Counted from the first letter of the stretch, positions 1-7,355 are shown. The stretch is DNA of 8,508 nucleotides from an uncultured Novosphingobium sp. (GCA_937860195.1 CALMBN010000284.1:1-8508); one strand, 5' to 3'. Notes: generated by a model not told the origin, from the letters alone. A program made the numbers and translations.

Positions 1-2264
1 CCCGTCGGCGGCATCCGGCCCGCCGCACCGCGCGCGACTTTCCACAGCATCATGTCGCCTTCGGTGCGGATCCGGCCGGTATCGCCGCCCATCTTCCAGC
101 TTAGGCCTTCGTCAAGCTTCAACGTAGTCGCATCGGCCAGCCCGCCGTCGCGGTAGCGTTGCAGGGTCACGCCCTGGCCCTTGGCCAGCACCGGCAGTTC
201 CTCAAGGCTGAAGATCACCAGCTTGCGGTTGTCACCCACAACCGCGATGTGATCGTGTTCGGGCGGGATTTCGCGCACCACGGCGAGCTTGACCCCCGGC
301 TTGGTGGTCATCACGCCCCGACCTTTCCGGGTTTCGGCCAGCAGTTCGTCTGCCTCTGCCGCAAACCCGCGCCCGGCATTGCTGGCGAGCAACAACTGCG
401 CTTTGGGGCGATAGACCAAAAGCGCAACGATTTCTGCGCCCGCGTCGATGTCGATCATCGTCCGGATCGGCTCGCCAAACCCGCGCGCGGATGGCAGCTT
501 ATCGCAGCCGAGGGTATAGAACCGGCCATTGTCGCAAGCGATCAGCAGCTTGTCGGTGGTTTGCGCGTGGAGCGCATGGGCCGGGCCATCGCCTTCCTTG
601 AACTTGAAATCCTTGTCGAGCGCTTCGTGGCCCGATGCGCCGCGGACCCAGCCCTTGGCCGAAAGGATCACCGTAACCGGGGCCTTTTCGATCATCGCAT
701 CCATGCTGAATTCGATCGTCGGCGCGGCCTCGGCAATCGTGGTCCGGCGGCGGCCAAGCAGCGTGTCCTCGCCGTAATCCTTGCGCAGATTGGTCAGATC
801 GCGCTTCAGCCGGGTGCGCTGGCGAGCCGGGCTTTCGAGCAGCTTTTCCAGCTCCTCCTTCTCGGCCAGCAAAGTATCGCGCTCGCGCCGCAGCTCCATT
901 TCCTCAAGCCGCCGAAGACTGCGCAGCCGCATGTTGAGGATCGCTTCGGCCTGCCGATCAGTCAGGCCGAATTCGGCCATCATCACCACCTTGGGCTCGT
1001 CCTCGGTCCGGATAATCTCGATGATCCGGTCAAGGTTGAGGAACGCGATGATATAGCCGTCGAGCAGCTCAAGTCGGTCAGCGATCTTGTCCAGCCGGTG
1101 CTGGGTGCGGCGCAGCAGGATGTCGATCTGGGCGATCACCCATTGCTGCAGCAGCAGCCCCAACCCCATCACCCCCGGCGTGTGGCTGGCATCGAGCACG
1201 TTGAGATTGAGGTTGAACCGCGTTTCCAGATCAGTCAGCTTGAACAGGCTCTGCTTGAGCAGTTCGGGATCGACGTTGCGGCTTTTGGGCACGAAGACCA
1301 GCCGGATCACCTCGTCGCTCTCGTCGCGGATATCCTCGAGGATCGGCAGCTTCTTGTCGGCAATCAGCTGCGCGACCTGCTCGATCAGCTTGCCCTTCTG
1401 GAGCTGATAGGGGATTTCGGTAATGACCAGCTGCCATTGCCCGCCGGGCAGCTTTTCGATGCCCGTGTCTTCCCACAACCCGTCGGACCCACGCCCGGTC
1501 GAAAAACGCCCGCGCACCCGCATCGCGCCCTTGCCGGTCTCGTAAGCCGCGCTGATCGTCGCCGCGCTTTCCACCACCACGCCGCCGGTCGGGAAATCCG
1601 GCCCGCGAAAATGCTGCATCAGTTCGCTCTGCAGGGCCTGCGGGTTGTCGATCAGCAGCAGCGTCGCGTCGATGATCTCGGCTACATTGTGGCTGGGGAT
1701 ATTGGTCGCCATGCCGACCGCGATCCCGCTGGAGCCATTGGCGAGCAGGTTGGGGAAGATGCCGGGGAAGATCTCCGGCTCTTCCTCTTCGCCATTATAG
1801 GTCGGGATGAAAGTGACGGTGCCTTCGTCCAGCCCGGCCATCAGATGGATCGCGGTCTTGGTCAGGCGGGCTTCGGTATAGCGATAGGCGGCGGCGTTAT
1901 CGCCGTCGATATTGCCGAAATTGCCCTGCCCTTCGACCAAAGGATAACGCAGCGAAAAATCCTGCGCGAGCCGGACCATCGCATCATAGACCGACTGATC
2001 GCCGTGCGGGTGATACTTGCCGATCACATCGCCGACCACGCGGGCCGATTTCTTGAACGCATCGTTCGGATTGAGCTTCAACTGCCGCATCGCCCACAGC
2101 AGGCGGCGGTGAACCGGCTTCAACCCATCGCGCAGATCGGGCAGCGACCGCGCAGTGATCGTGGACAGCGCATAGACCAGATAGCGTTCAGACAGCGCCG
2201 AATCGAACGGCGCGTCAACGATGGTATCAAAGGGATCTGGGTCAGTCGGCTTGTCGGTGGTCAT
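1..2264 (-). CDS. parC: DNA topoisomerase IV subunit A (ParC), C-terminus cut by window edge
   Basis: ParC is the DNA-breaking subunit of topoisomerase IV, which with ParE decatenates daughter chromosomes in the cytoplasm. The frame is open from ATG at 2264 to the window edge (754 codons, beginning [10 protein letters not shown]). The N-terminal breakage-reunion domain is clear: [20 protein letters not shown] at about 39-58, the quinolone-determining stretch [16 protein letters not shown] at about 82-97, and RYTEARL with catalytic Tyr129. A coiled region around residues 430-480 precedes a short beta-pinwheel domain. No GyrA box (QRRGGKG) is seen, which favours ParC over GyrA. The last visible residues (GRMPPTG) resemble the end of alphaproteobacterial ParC, so probably only a few residues are missing. 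A weak AGGGCGG lies seven bases before the ATG. It is the third gene of a minus-strand run after the ferredoxin. The large open frame on the opposite strand is a codon-bias shadow. Confidence 0.95.
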   Translation of the reverse strand, partial: MTTDKPTDPDPFDTIVDAPFDSALSERYLVYALSTITARSLPDLRDGLKPVHRRLLWAMRQLKLNPNDAFKKSARVVGDVIGKYHPHGDQSVYDAMVRLAQDFSLRYPLVEGQGNFGNIDGDNAAAYRYTEARLTKTAIHLMAGLDEGTVTFIPTYNGEEEEPEIFPGIFPNLLANGSSGIAVGMATNIPSHNVAEIIDATLLLIDNPQALQSELMQHFRGPDFPTGGVVVESAATISAAYETGKGAMRVRGRFSTGRGSDGLWEDTGIEKLPGGQWQLVITEIPYQLQKGKLIEQVAQLIADKKLPILEDIRDESDEVIRLVFVPKSRNVDPELLKQSLFKLTDLETRFNLNLNVLDASHTPGVMGLGLLLQQWVIAQIDILLRRTQHRLDKIADRLELLDGYIIAFLNLDRIIEIIRTEDEPKVVMMAEFGLTDRQAEAILNMRLRSLRRLEEMELRRERDTLLAEKEELEKLLESPARQRTRLKRDLTNLRKDYGEDTLLGRRRTTIAEAAPTIEFSMDAMIEKAPVTVILSAKGWVRGASGHEALDKDFKFKEGDGPAHALHAQTTDKLLIACDNGRFYTLGCDKLPSARGFGEPIRTMIDIDAGAEIVALLVYRPKAQLLLASNAGRGFAAEADELLAETRKGRGVMTTKPGVKLAVVREIPPEHDHIAVVGDNRKLVIFSLEELPVLAKGQGVTLQRYRDGGLADATTLKLDEGLSWKMGGDTGRIRTEGDMMLWKVARGAAGRMPPT

Positions 2265-2280
2265 GCTGGCGCCGCCCTAG

Positions 2281-2297
2281 CAGGGGGAGAATCCCTG
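2281..2297 (-). other. Short inverted repeat between ferredoxin and parC
   Basis: CAGGG (2281-2285) and CCCTG (2293-2297) form a possible five-pair stem with a seven-base loop in the 42-base gap between the ferredoxin stop and the parC start. No T-run follows on the minus strand, so it is not a convincing terminator. It could be a weak mRNA processing or attenuation structure, or chance. Confidence 0.25.
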
Positions 2298-2306
2298 AGC
2301 CAAGGG

Positions 2307-2639
2307 TCAGCGCCGCTGCATGTTGCGGCTTTCCCCCGGAATTCGCACTTCAAGTCCGTCCAGTTCCGCCGTCAGTTCGATCTGGCAAGCCAACCGGCTG
2401 GTGCGGGCAACATTGGCCGCAAGATCGAGCATGTCTTCCTCGTCCTCGCTCGCTTTGGGGAGTTTGCCGAACCAGTCTGGTGCGACGATCACGTGGCAGG
2501 TCGAGCAGGCCATCTGCCCCTCACAGGTGCCCTCCAGCGGCATGTCGGCGTTCTGTGCGATTTCGAGCAGCCGCGATCCGGGTTTGGCGATGACTTCAAC
2601 CCGTTCGCCTGCGGTGGTTATGAAATTGACCTGGATCAT
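2307..2639 (-). CDS. [2Fe-2S] ferredoxin, adrenodoxin/Isc type
   Basis: This small soluble one-electron carrier has 110 residues, the normal size for the family. The cluster ligands follow C-x5-C-x2-C-x36-C: Cys39, Cys45 and Cys48 in TCEGQMACSTCH, and Cys85 in SRLACQIEL. The acidic helix KASEDEEDMLDLA (62-74) matches the partner-docking surface of adrenodoxin and Isc ferredoxins. The ATG at 2639 is preferred over an in-frame TTG one codon upstream, because ATG shares its A with the TGA of the cysteine desulfurase gene (TGATG) and has AGGG about eight bases before it. That overlap implies translational coupling, and the pairing suggests a role in Fe-S cluster assembly, with the ferredoxin supplying electrons for sulfur reduction. 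Service to a cytochrome P450 is possible for this fold, but no P450 gene is in view. Confidence 0.93.
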   Translation of the reverse strand: MIQVNFITTAGERVEVIAKPGSRLLEIAQNADMPLEGTCEGQMACSTCHVIVAPDWFGKLPKASEDEEDMLDLAANVARTSRLACQIELTAELDGLEVRIPGESRNMQRR

Positions 2640-3730
2640 CAAACGCCCTGTGCCACAGCTGCCGCCTCAAGCCTATGGCAAGCTTGCTCAACATCTTCAC
2701 GAGTGGTGTAGCGACCGAACCCCAAGCGGATCGAATTGCGCGCCTGGCCTGCGTCCAGACCGAGGGCGCTCAAAACCCGGCTGGGTGCACCAGTGCCGCT
2801 GCCGCAAGCAGATCCGGCTGAAAACGCAATCTCGCGGCAATCGCTGAGCAAGCGCGGAAAATTGAGGCCGCCCAACCGCAAGCTGAGGTTACCCGGCCAG
2901 CGCGCTGTTTCACTGCCATTAACAGCCCAGCGCGACAGGATCGACCGGGCCAGGCCCGCGAGACCGGACAGGTGCTGAAAATCCTGCTCCATCCGCGCCC
3001 CGGCGAGCGCCGCCGCCGCACCGAACCCGGCGCAGAGCGCGGGGCTCAATGTGCCAGACCGAAGTCCGCCTTCCTGCCCCCCGCCCTCGATCAGCGAAGC
3101 GATCCTCACCCCGTCGCGGACCCACAGTGCGCCAATCCCCTTTGGCCCGTAAAGCTTGTGCGCCGTGATTGCGATTAGATCCGGACCCTCGGGTGGGGCG
3201 AGCTTGCCCGCACCCTGGACCGCATCGCACAGGAACAGCGCGCCCGCTGCGTGGGCTCGCTCCGCCAGTCGCTCAACCGGCTGAATCGTGCCGATCTCGT
3301 TGTTGACCTGCATCACCGCGACGAGGCCGGTGCCCTCGGCGAAGCCAACTTCGGGATCGACCAGGCCTTGGGAACTCACGGCAAGTTCCTGACATTCTGC
3401 GCCAGTTGCCAAGGCCGAATTGACCACCGCCGAATGCTCGATCGCCGAATAGGCGATAGTGCCACGCGGCACCGAACGGATCGCCTGATTGATCGCTTCG
3501 GTCGCGCCGCTGGTGAACACCACCCGGCCGCCCCTGGGCAGCAGCGCCGCAACCTGTTCGCGCGCCACTTCAACCACCGCCGCCGCCGCCCGGCCAGCCT
3601 TGTGCATCGAGTGCGGATTGGCGAACCCCATGCTTTCAGGACCCGACAACCACGGTAGCATCGCATCGCGCGATTCGGGCGCCAGCGGGGTGGTGGCCTG
3701 GTGGTCAAGATAGATGAAATCGGCGGGCAT
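2639..3730 (-). CDS. Cysteine desulfurase, NifS/IscS-like (class V aminotransferase fold)
   Basis: This is a PLP enzyme predicted to convert L-cysteine to alanine and pass sulfane sulfur to Fe-S or thio-cofactor assembly. At 363 residues it is somewhat shorter than IscS (about 400). Landmarks in order are YLDHQATTPL (7-16), FTSGATEAIN (72-81), His99 in SAIEHSA, VNNEIGTIQPV (142-152), Asp169 and Gln172 in LCDAVQGAGK, the PLP lysine Lys192 in ITAHKLYGPKG, RSGTLSP (224-230) and the sulfur-accepting Cys309 in SAGSACGSG. The ATG at 3730 is chosen because the family's conserved N-terminus starts there. A much longer open frame upstream is only the antisense of the hydrolase gene. No strong ribosome binding site precedes this start. 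It heads the run desulfurase-ferredoxin-parC. The exact family (IscS, NifS or accessory desulfurase) cannot be settled from sequence alone; no iscU, sufE or sufB is in view. Confidence 0.92.
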   Translation of the reverse strand: MPADFIYLDHQATTPLAPESRDAMLPWLSGPESMGFANPHSMHKAGRAAAAVVEVAREQVAALLPRGGRVVFTSGATEAINQAIRSVPRGTIAYSAIEHSAVVNSALATGAECQELAVSSQGLVDPEVGFAEGTGLVAVMQVNNEIGTIQPVERLAERAHAAGALFLCDAVQGAGKLAPPEGPDLIAITAHKLYGPKGIGALWVRDGVRIASLIEGGGQEGGLRSGTLSPALCAGFGAAAALAGARMEQDFQHLSGLAGLARSILSRWAVNGSETARWPGNLSLRLGGLNFPRLLSDCREIAFSAGSACGSGTGAPSRVLSALGLDAGQARNSIRLGFGRYTTREDVEQACHRLEAAAVAQGV

Positions 3731-3741
3731 GTTCGCAATCG

Positions 3742-3769
3742 TTGCTTTTCGGTCACCCGTTTCTATATA
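3742..3769 (+). promoter_or_regulatory. Candidate promoter in divergent intergenic region, CTATATAG palindrome
   Basis: On the plus strand TTGCTT (3742-3747), a 16-base spacer and TATATA (3764-3769) form a plausible sigma70-type promoter for the hydrolase gene, with a leader of about 85 bases. The -10 lies inside the perfect palindrome CTATATAG (3763-3770), so the same box can also be read on the minus strand toward the desulfurase gene. There the closest -35-like element (TTGGAC) sits 20 bases away, which is a poor spacing. The assignment rests on pattern only. Confidence 0.45.
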
Positions 3770-3799
3770 GCGCCTGCTTCCCGATCCTAGTCCAAAGCG

Positions 3800-3825
3800 G
3801 TCCGGCATCCGATAAATCCCCGGAC
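3800..3825 (+). other. Hairpin in the leader of the hydrolase gene
   Basis: GTCCGG (3800-3805) pairs with CCGGAC (3820-3825). Inside the loop, GAT (3811-3813) can pair with ATC (3816-3818). It lies between the candidate promoter and the hydrolase ATG and has no T-run after it. It could be an operator-like palindrome or an mRNA structure; function unknown. Confidence 0.35.
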
Positions 3826-3862
3826 GCCGCGCCATGGACCAGCAAGAACAGGCACCGACACT

Positions 3863-4519
3863 ATGCCCGCAGTGATTTTCCCCGGACCAGAAGGCCGCCT
3901 CGAAGGCCGGTTTCAGCCTGCCAGCCGCCCGCGCGCGCCGGTTGCGATGATCCTTCATCCCCACCCCCAGGCGGGCGGCACGATGAACGAGCGGATCACC
4001 GTGGCGATGTACAAGACCTTCCAGGCCCGCGGCTTTGCCACCTTGCGCTTCAACTTTCGAGGCGTTGGCCGCAGCCAGGGCAGTTTCGATAACGGGATCG
4101 GCGAACTGAGTGATGCGGCAGCCGCACTCGATTGGGTGCAGTCGATCCATCCTGAGGCGAGCACTACCTGGGTTGCGGGCAATTCGTTCGGCGCGCTGAT
4201 CGGCATGCAGCTCTTGATGCGCCGCCCGGAAATCCGCGGCTTCATTTCGGTCGCGCCGCCCGCCAACATGTACGATTTCAGCTTCCTCGCGCCCTGCCCT
4301 GCCTCGGGCATCATCATTCAGGGTGCGGCCGACACCGTGGTCAGCCCGAACTCGGTGCAAAAGCTGGTCGACAAGCTGCGGACCCAGCGGCACATCACGA
4401 TCCACCACGAGGAAATTCCCCGGGCGAACCATTTCTTTGAGAACGAAATGGTCGATCTGATGCGTTCAGCCGACAACTATCTGGATATGCGGCTTTCGCC
4501 GGACTGCCCAATTCGCTGA
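3863..4519 (+). CDS. Alpha/beta hydrolase, COG2945-like
   Basis: This 218-residue cytoplasmic serine hydrolase has no signal peptide. The fold signature is good: ILHPHPQAGGTMNE (30-43, oxyanion region), FATLRFNFRGVGRSQG (58-73), nucleophile elbow GNSFGA with Ser108, Asp157 in QGAADTVV and His190 in RANHFF, giving a complete Ser-Asp-His triad in the right order. Length and motifs match the COG2945 predicted-hydrolase group, whose natural substrate is not established; esterase activity is the safest guess. The start at 3863 has only a weak purine-rich stretch before it (AAGAACAGG). It is divergent from the desulfurase gene, and the shared upstream region may link their expression. It converges with the small membrane gene, stop codons being two bases apart. 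Confidence 0.9.
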   Translation: MPAVIFPGPEGRLEGRFQPASRPRAPVAMILHPHPQAGGTMNERITVAMYKTFQARGFATLRFNFRGVGRSQGSFDNGIGELSDAAAALDWVQSIHPEASTTWVAGNSFGALIGMQLLMRRPEIRGFISVAPPANMYDFSFLAPCPASGIIIQGAADTVVSPNSVQKLVDKLRTQRHITIHHEEIPRANHFFENEMVDLMRSADNYLDMRLSPDCPIR

Positions 4520-4521
4520 AG

Positions 4522-4725
4522 TCAGCCCCGCGCTGTCTCTACCGGTGCCTTCCCCGAGCTATCCGGCACCAGCCAGATCGCCAGGTTTCCCGCTGCAACC
4601 GCAGCGAGCAGCAGCATCAGCCAGACCTGCCTGGTCCTCCCGCCGCGTCGCCACAGCACGAAGGCCCCGGCAACCAGCGCGATGACTGCGAGCGCGAGGA
4701 TCGAGAGGACCGCGTCGAGGCCCAT
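4522..4725 (-). CDS. Small two-helix membrane protein, unknown function
   Basis: I do not recognise a family for this 67-residue protein. It has two hydrophobic segments, about residues 3-25 (LDAVLSILALAVIALVAGAF onward) and 34-53 (VWLMLLLAAVAAGNLAIWLV), joined by a basic turn RRGGRTRQ. By the positive-inside rule the turn faces the cytoplasm, placing both ends outside. Its ATG shares a base with the stop of the preceding DUF937 gene (TGATG, 4727-4723), so it is very likely translationally coupled to it. This coupling is the main argument that it is real, together with its clean hydrophobicity pattern. The gene ends two bases from the convergent hydrolase stop, with no visible terminator. Confidence 0.72.
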   Translation of the reverse strand: MGLDAVLSILALAVIALVAGAFVLWRRGGRTRQVWLMLLLAAVAAGNLAIWLVPDSSGKAPVETARG

Positions 4726-5333
4726 CAGCGAGCGAGCTTGCCCGCCATGCCGATGATGTCATCCAGTGGATTGCCATCATGGTTCATGTCGATCAACGAA
4801 CCCAGTCCGCCCAGCAATCCGCCACCCGAAGCGGGTGCAGCCTGCTGACCGCCACCGAGCACCGAGCCAAGGATCGAGCCAAGGATTCCGCCCCCGCCGC
4901 CTTGCCCTTCGCTCTGCCCGCCGCCGCGTGATGAGAGATAACCGCCAACCAGCATCGCCAGGATTGGCAACATTTTCTTGAGCAGTTCGGGATCGATCCC
5001 GGTTTGGCCCGAAGCATGACCGGCCACAGTCCGGCTGACGTCCTTCGAACCAAAGATCTGGCCGAGAATGTCATTGCCTTTGTTCACGTCGGTTTCCTGT
5101 GGACCCAGCACGTTATCGGCAAGGCCGGCTCCGCCCAACCCGCCGAGCATTCCGATCAAACTGCCCAGACCGCCGGCCCCGCCGCCGCCCGCATCGCTCT
5201 GCTTCTGGAACCCGCCGACAATTGCCGGAAGCAGCGCCCCGGCCCCGGCTGCCGCCATTTCAGGTGGAATGCCCAGCTGGCCCGCAATCGCATCAAGCCC
5301 GCCGCTCGCGCGCAGCATGTCCATCATATCCAT
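4725..5333 (-). CDS. Glycine-rich DUF937 (PF06078-like) protein with acidic C-terminal loop
   Basis: This 202-residue protein matches DUF937 best over residues about 15-135: IPPEMAAAGAGALLPAIVGG, then KGNDILGQIFGSKDVSRTVA (85-104) and TGIDPELLKKMLPILAMLVGG (111-131). Two glycine-rich low-complexity stretches (49-70 and 137-180) flank the core. The C-terminus holds DMNHDGNPLDD (182-192), with D-x-N-x-D-G spacing like the start of an EF-hand or dockerin calcium loop, but the closing acids fall at loop positions 10-11 instead of 12. No signal peptide is seen and function is unknown. The start has GGAG nine bases before ATG (TTTGGAGAATTTGCT). A second gene at 7787-8143 encodes the same tail motif. 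The downstream small membrane gene overlaps its stop. It is divergent from the DUF885 gene. Confidence 0.88.
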   Translation of the reverse strand: MDMMDMLRASGGLDAIAGQLGIPPEMAAAGAGALLPAIVGGFQKQSDAGGGGAGGLGSLIGMLGGLGGAGLADNVLGPQETDVNKGNDILGQIFGSKDVSRTVAGHASGQTGIDPELLKKMLPILAMLVGGYLSSRGGGQSEGQGGGGGILGSILGSVLGGGQQAAPASGGGLLGGLGSLIDMNHDGNPLDDIIGMAGKLAR

Positions 5334-5359
5334 AGCAAATTCTCCAAAGGGATTCGGTT

Positions 5360-5399
5360 GCTGGCCAGCATAGCGGTCCGCGCCGGACTGGCTAGCGGT
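5360..5399. promoter_or_regulatory. Repeat cluster in divergent DUF937/DUF885 intergenic region
   Basis: The 101-base gap holds a perfect 10-base palindrome GCTGGCCAGC (5360-5369), a second near-copy CTGGCTAGC (5388-5396) of CTGGCCAGC (5361-5369), two copies of TAGCGGT (5371-5377 and 5393-5399, start-to-start 22 bases, about two helical turns), and an inverted repeat GTCCG-CGC-CGGAC (5376-5388). This arrangement could be an operator serving both genes. I could not find a convincing -35/-10 pair here on either strand. Confidence 0.35.
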
Positions 5400-5434
5400 T
5401 TGACTCGCCGCGAATCGCGCCGCAGGTTCCCAGC

Positions 5435-7261
5435 ATGAACCAGATCACATTTTCCCGCCGCCAAACCCTCACCATGCTGGGTGCATCTACCGCAGCCCTG
5501 GCTTTGCCAGGTTGCCAGACCGTTACTGCCACGCCGCTGCTCAGCCCCGAAGCCTATTTCGAAAAGCTGGCCTGGGAATTGCTTCGGCTCAGTCCGGAAG
5601 GCGCGACCTCACTGGGAATTGACAAGGGCGACAACGCAGCACTGCGCGGCAAACTGGGAGACCGATCACAAACCGGACAGGCCAAAATTGCTTCACTGCT
5701 GCGTGAAGGGTTGAAAGGCCTGGCCGCATTCAATCCCGAGCAGCTCGATCCCGCCGCGCGCACCTCGCTCGCAGTGGTCAAAAGCGCCTTCTCGGTCGCG
5801 CTAGACGGATTTGCCTTGCCGTATGGCGATGTCGCAGTCGGCGGCTGGAGGAATACGCCCTACGTCGTGATCCAGAACGTCGGCGGCTATCTCGATGTGC
5901 CGCGTTTTCTCGACAGCGATCATCCGGTGAGCGACAAGGCCGACGCTGAAGCATACCTGGCGCGACTGGAAGCATTCCCAGCCTTGCTGGATGGCGAACT
6001 CGGACGGCTGACCGATGCCGGACGGATCGGGGCGATTGCGCCGTCGTTCCTGCTCGACAAGGCAATCCGGCAGATGGAAATGACGCTGAAGGATGCCAGC
6101 AGCGGCGGCGGGCTGGTCGAATCGCTGGTCAAACGAACGGACAAAATCCCCGGTGATTGGGAGAAATTCGCCCGGACAATTGCCACCGGTCCGGTCGCTG
6201 CTGCCCTTGCCCGGCAACTGCGTGAGTTAAAAAGCCAGCGCGCCAAGGCCAGCGAACATGCCGGTTTGTGGGCCCGGCCCCACGGCGACGAATGGTATGC
6301 CTGGGGCCTGCGGGCCTCCACCACGACCCGCCGCACGCCCGATGAAGTCCACGCGATGGGTCTTGAGGCAGTCCAGGATCTTGGTGCCCGGATGGACCCG
6401 ATCCTGCGTGGACTGGGCTATACCAAAGGCACCGTTGGTGCGCGGATGGCGGCGCTTGGAGAGGATCCGCGCTTCCAGTTCCCCAACAACGATGCTGGCC
6501 GGGCCGAAGTCATCGCCACAATGCAGGCCAAGCTCGATTTCATCCGCACCAAGCTGCCGCAGGCATTCCGGACCCTGGTGCGCGGCAATATCGAAATTCG
6601 CCGCCTCCCGCTCGCCGAGGAAGCCGGCGCGGCAGGTGCCTATGGCGGTGCTGGTTCAATCGACGGTACCGTGCCAGGCAAGATCTGGCTCAATCTGGGG
6701 GATGTCAGCCGCCACAGCCGTTATGGGGTCGCTACCCTGGCGTTTCATGAAGGTATTCCCGGCCATGTCTGGCAGGGCGAATACGCCAACCGCCTGCCGC
6801 TGATCCGCACGCTGCTCGCGTTCAACGCCTATTCCGAAGGCTGGGCACTCTATTCCGAAACATTGGGAGACGAGTTGGGAGCCTATGAGGGCGATCCGGT
6901 TGGGCAACTTGGCTATTTACAGTCCATTGCTTTCAGAGCTTGCCGATTGGTGGTGGATACCGGGCTCCACGCCAAACGCTGGACCCGCGCGCAGGCGGTG
7001 CAGTGGTTCGCGGAAACCAACGGCTCGGGCCTCGCCGAGGTGGCGCCGGAAGTTGACCGTTATTGCTCGTGGCCAGGCCAGGCCTGCGGTTACAAGATGG
7101 GCCACACCGAGATTTTGGCCTTGCGTGAAAAGGCCAGGCGCGAACTGGGCGGACGTTATGATCTGCGCGATTTCAACGATGCGGTGGTTACCGGCGGCAA
7201 TGTTCCGCTTGATGTACTGGGACAGAATGTGGAGCGCTATATCGTATCCACGAAGGGGTGA
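5435..7261 (+). CDS. DUF885 family putative metallohydrolase, Tat-exported lipoprotein
   Basis: This 608-residue protein belongs to the DUF885 (PF05960) group of peptidase-like proteins. The N-terminus has a twin-arginine motif SRRQTL (7-12), a hydrophobic stretch and a lipobox ending LPGC (24-27), so it is predicted to be exported folded and lipidated at Cys27. The family signature HEGIPGH (438-444) supplies candidate metal ligands His438/His444 and catalytic Glu439. It is followed by NAYSEGWALYSETL (464-477) with Glu468 as a likely third ligand, and by the conserved PGQACGYKMGHTEI (547-560). Length is normal for the family. The substrate is unknown; peptide hydrolysis is the family expectation. 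The ATG at 5435 gives the complete signal peptide; a poor Shine-Dalgarno (GCAGG) precedes it. It diverges from the DUF937 gene and is followed at 94 bases by the DUF3597 gene. Confidence 0.93.
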   Translation: MNQITFSRRQTLTMLGASTAALALPGCQTVTATPLLSPEAYFEKLAWELLRLSPEGATSLGIDKGDNAALRGKLGDRSQTGQAKIASLLREGLKGLAAFNPEQLDPAARTSLAVVKSAFSVALDGFALPYGDVAVGGWRNTPYVVIQNVGGYLDVPRFLDSDHPVSDKADAEAYLARLEAFPALLDGELGRLTDAGRIGAIAPSFLLDKAIRQMEMTLKDASSGGGLVESLVKRTDKIPGDWEKFARTIATGPVAAALARQLRELKSQRAKASEHAGLWARPHGDEWYAWGLRASTTTRRTPDEVHAMGLEAVQDLGARMDPILRGLGYTKGTVGARMAALGEDPRFQFPNNDAGRAEVIATMQAKLDFIRTKLPQAFRTLVRGNIEIRRLPLAEEAGAAGAYGGAGSIDGTVPGKIWLNLGDVSRHSRYGVATLAFHEGIPGHVWQGEYANRLPLIRTLLAFNAYSEGWALYSETLGDELGAYEGDPVGQLGYLQSIAFRACRLVVDTGLHAKRWTRAQAVQWFAETNGSGLAEVAPEVDRYCSWPGQACGYKMGHTEILALREKARRELGGRYDLRDFNDAVVTGGNVPLDVLGQNVERYIVSTKG

Positions 7262-7285
7262 ATTCCGCTTTGGTTCCAGCACTTT

Positions 7286-7298
7286 CCTGCTAGGCAGG
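7286..7298 (+). other. Short hairpin between DUF885 and DUF3597 genes
   Basis: CCTGC (7286-7290), TAG, GCAGG (7294-7298) can form a tight five-pair stem 25 bases after the DUF885 stop. No T-run follows, so termination is doubtful. In the 94-base gap (7262-7355) I found no convincing promoter. The DUF3597 gene may be co-transcribed with the DUF885 gene or have its own unrecognised promoter. Confidence 0.25.
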
Positions 7299-7355
7299 TC
7301 AGCAGCAGGGGAGCTTCGGCTCGACGAGTCGCAGCCTGTTACAGGAGTTCACACG

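Noticed and set aside
159..2711. Very long (850-codon) open frame on the plus strand
   Set aside because: It lies antisense to parC and the ferredoxin, whose sequences are unmistakable. Its protein is compositionally odd (rich in His, Gln, Asp, Arg) with no recognisable domain. Such antisense frames are common opposite GC-rich genes.
3731..4432. Upstream extension making the cysteine desulfurase 597 residues, as if it were a fusion
   Set aside because: The extra 234 residues are antisense to the alpha/beta hydrolase and resemble no domain. The conserved desulfurase N-terminus begins at the ATG at 3730.
4861..5220. Possible tandem repeat DNA in the DUF937 gene
   Set aside because: The repetitiveness comes from Gly-rich codons (GGC/GGT/GGG) and is not an ordered repeat unit.
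4766..5438. Several plus-strand open frames of 70-145 codons opposite the DUF937 gene
   Set aside because: All are low-complexity antisense frames of the glycine-rich DUF937 gene, without ribosome binding sites or recognisable domains.
6885..7355. Extension of the DUF3597 protein back into the DUF885 gene
   Set aside because: It is the alternate frame of the DUF885 coding sequence. A good ribosome binding site (ACAGGAG) and the family N-terminus fix the start at 7356.
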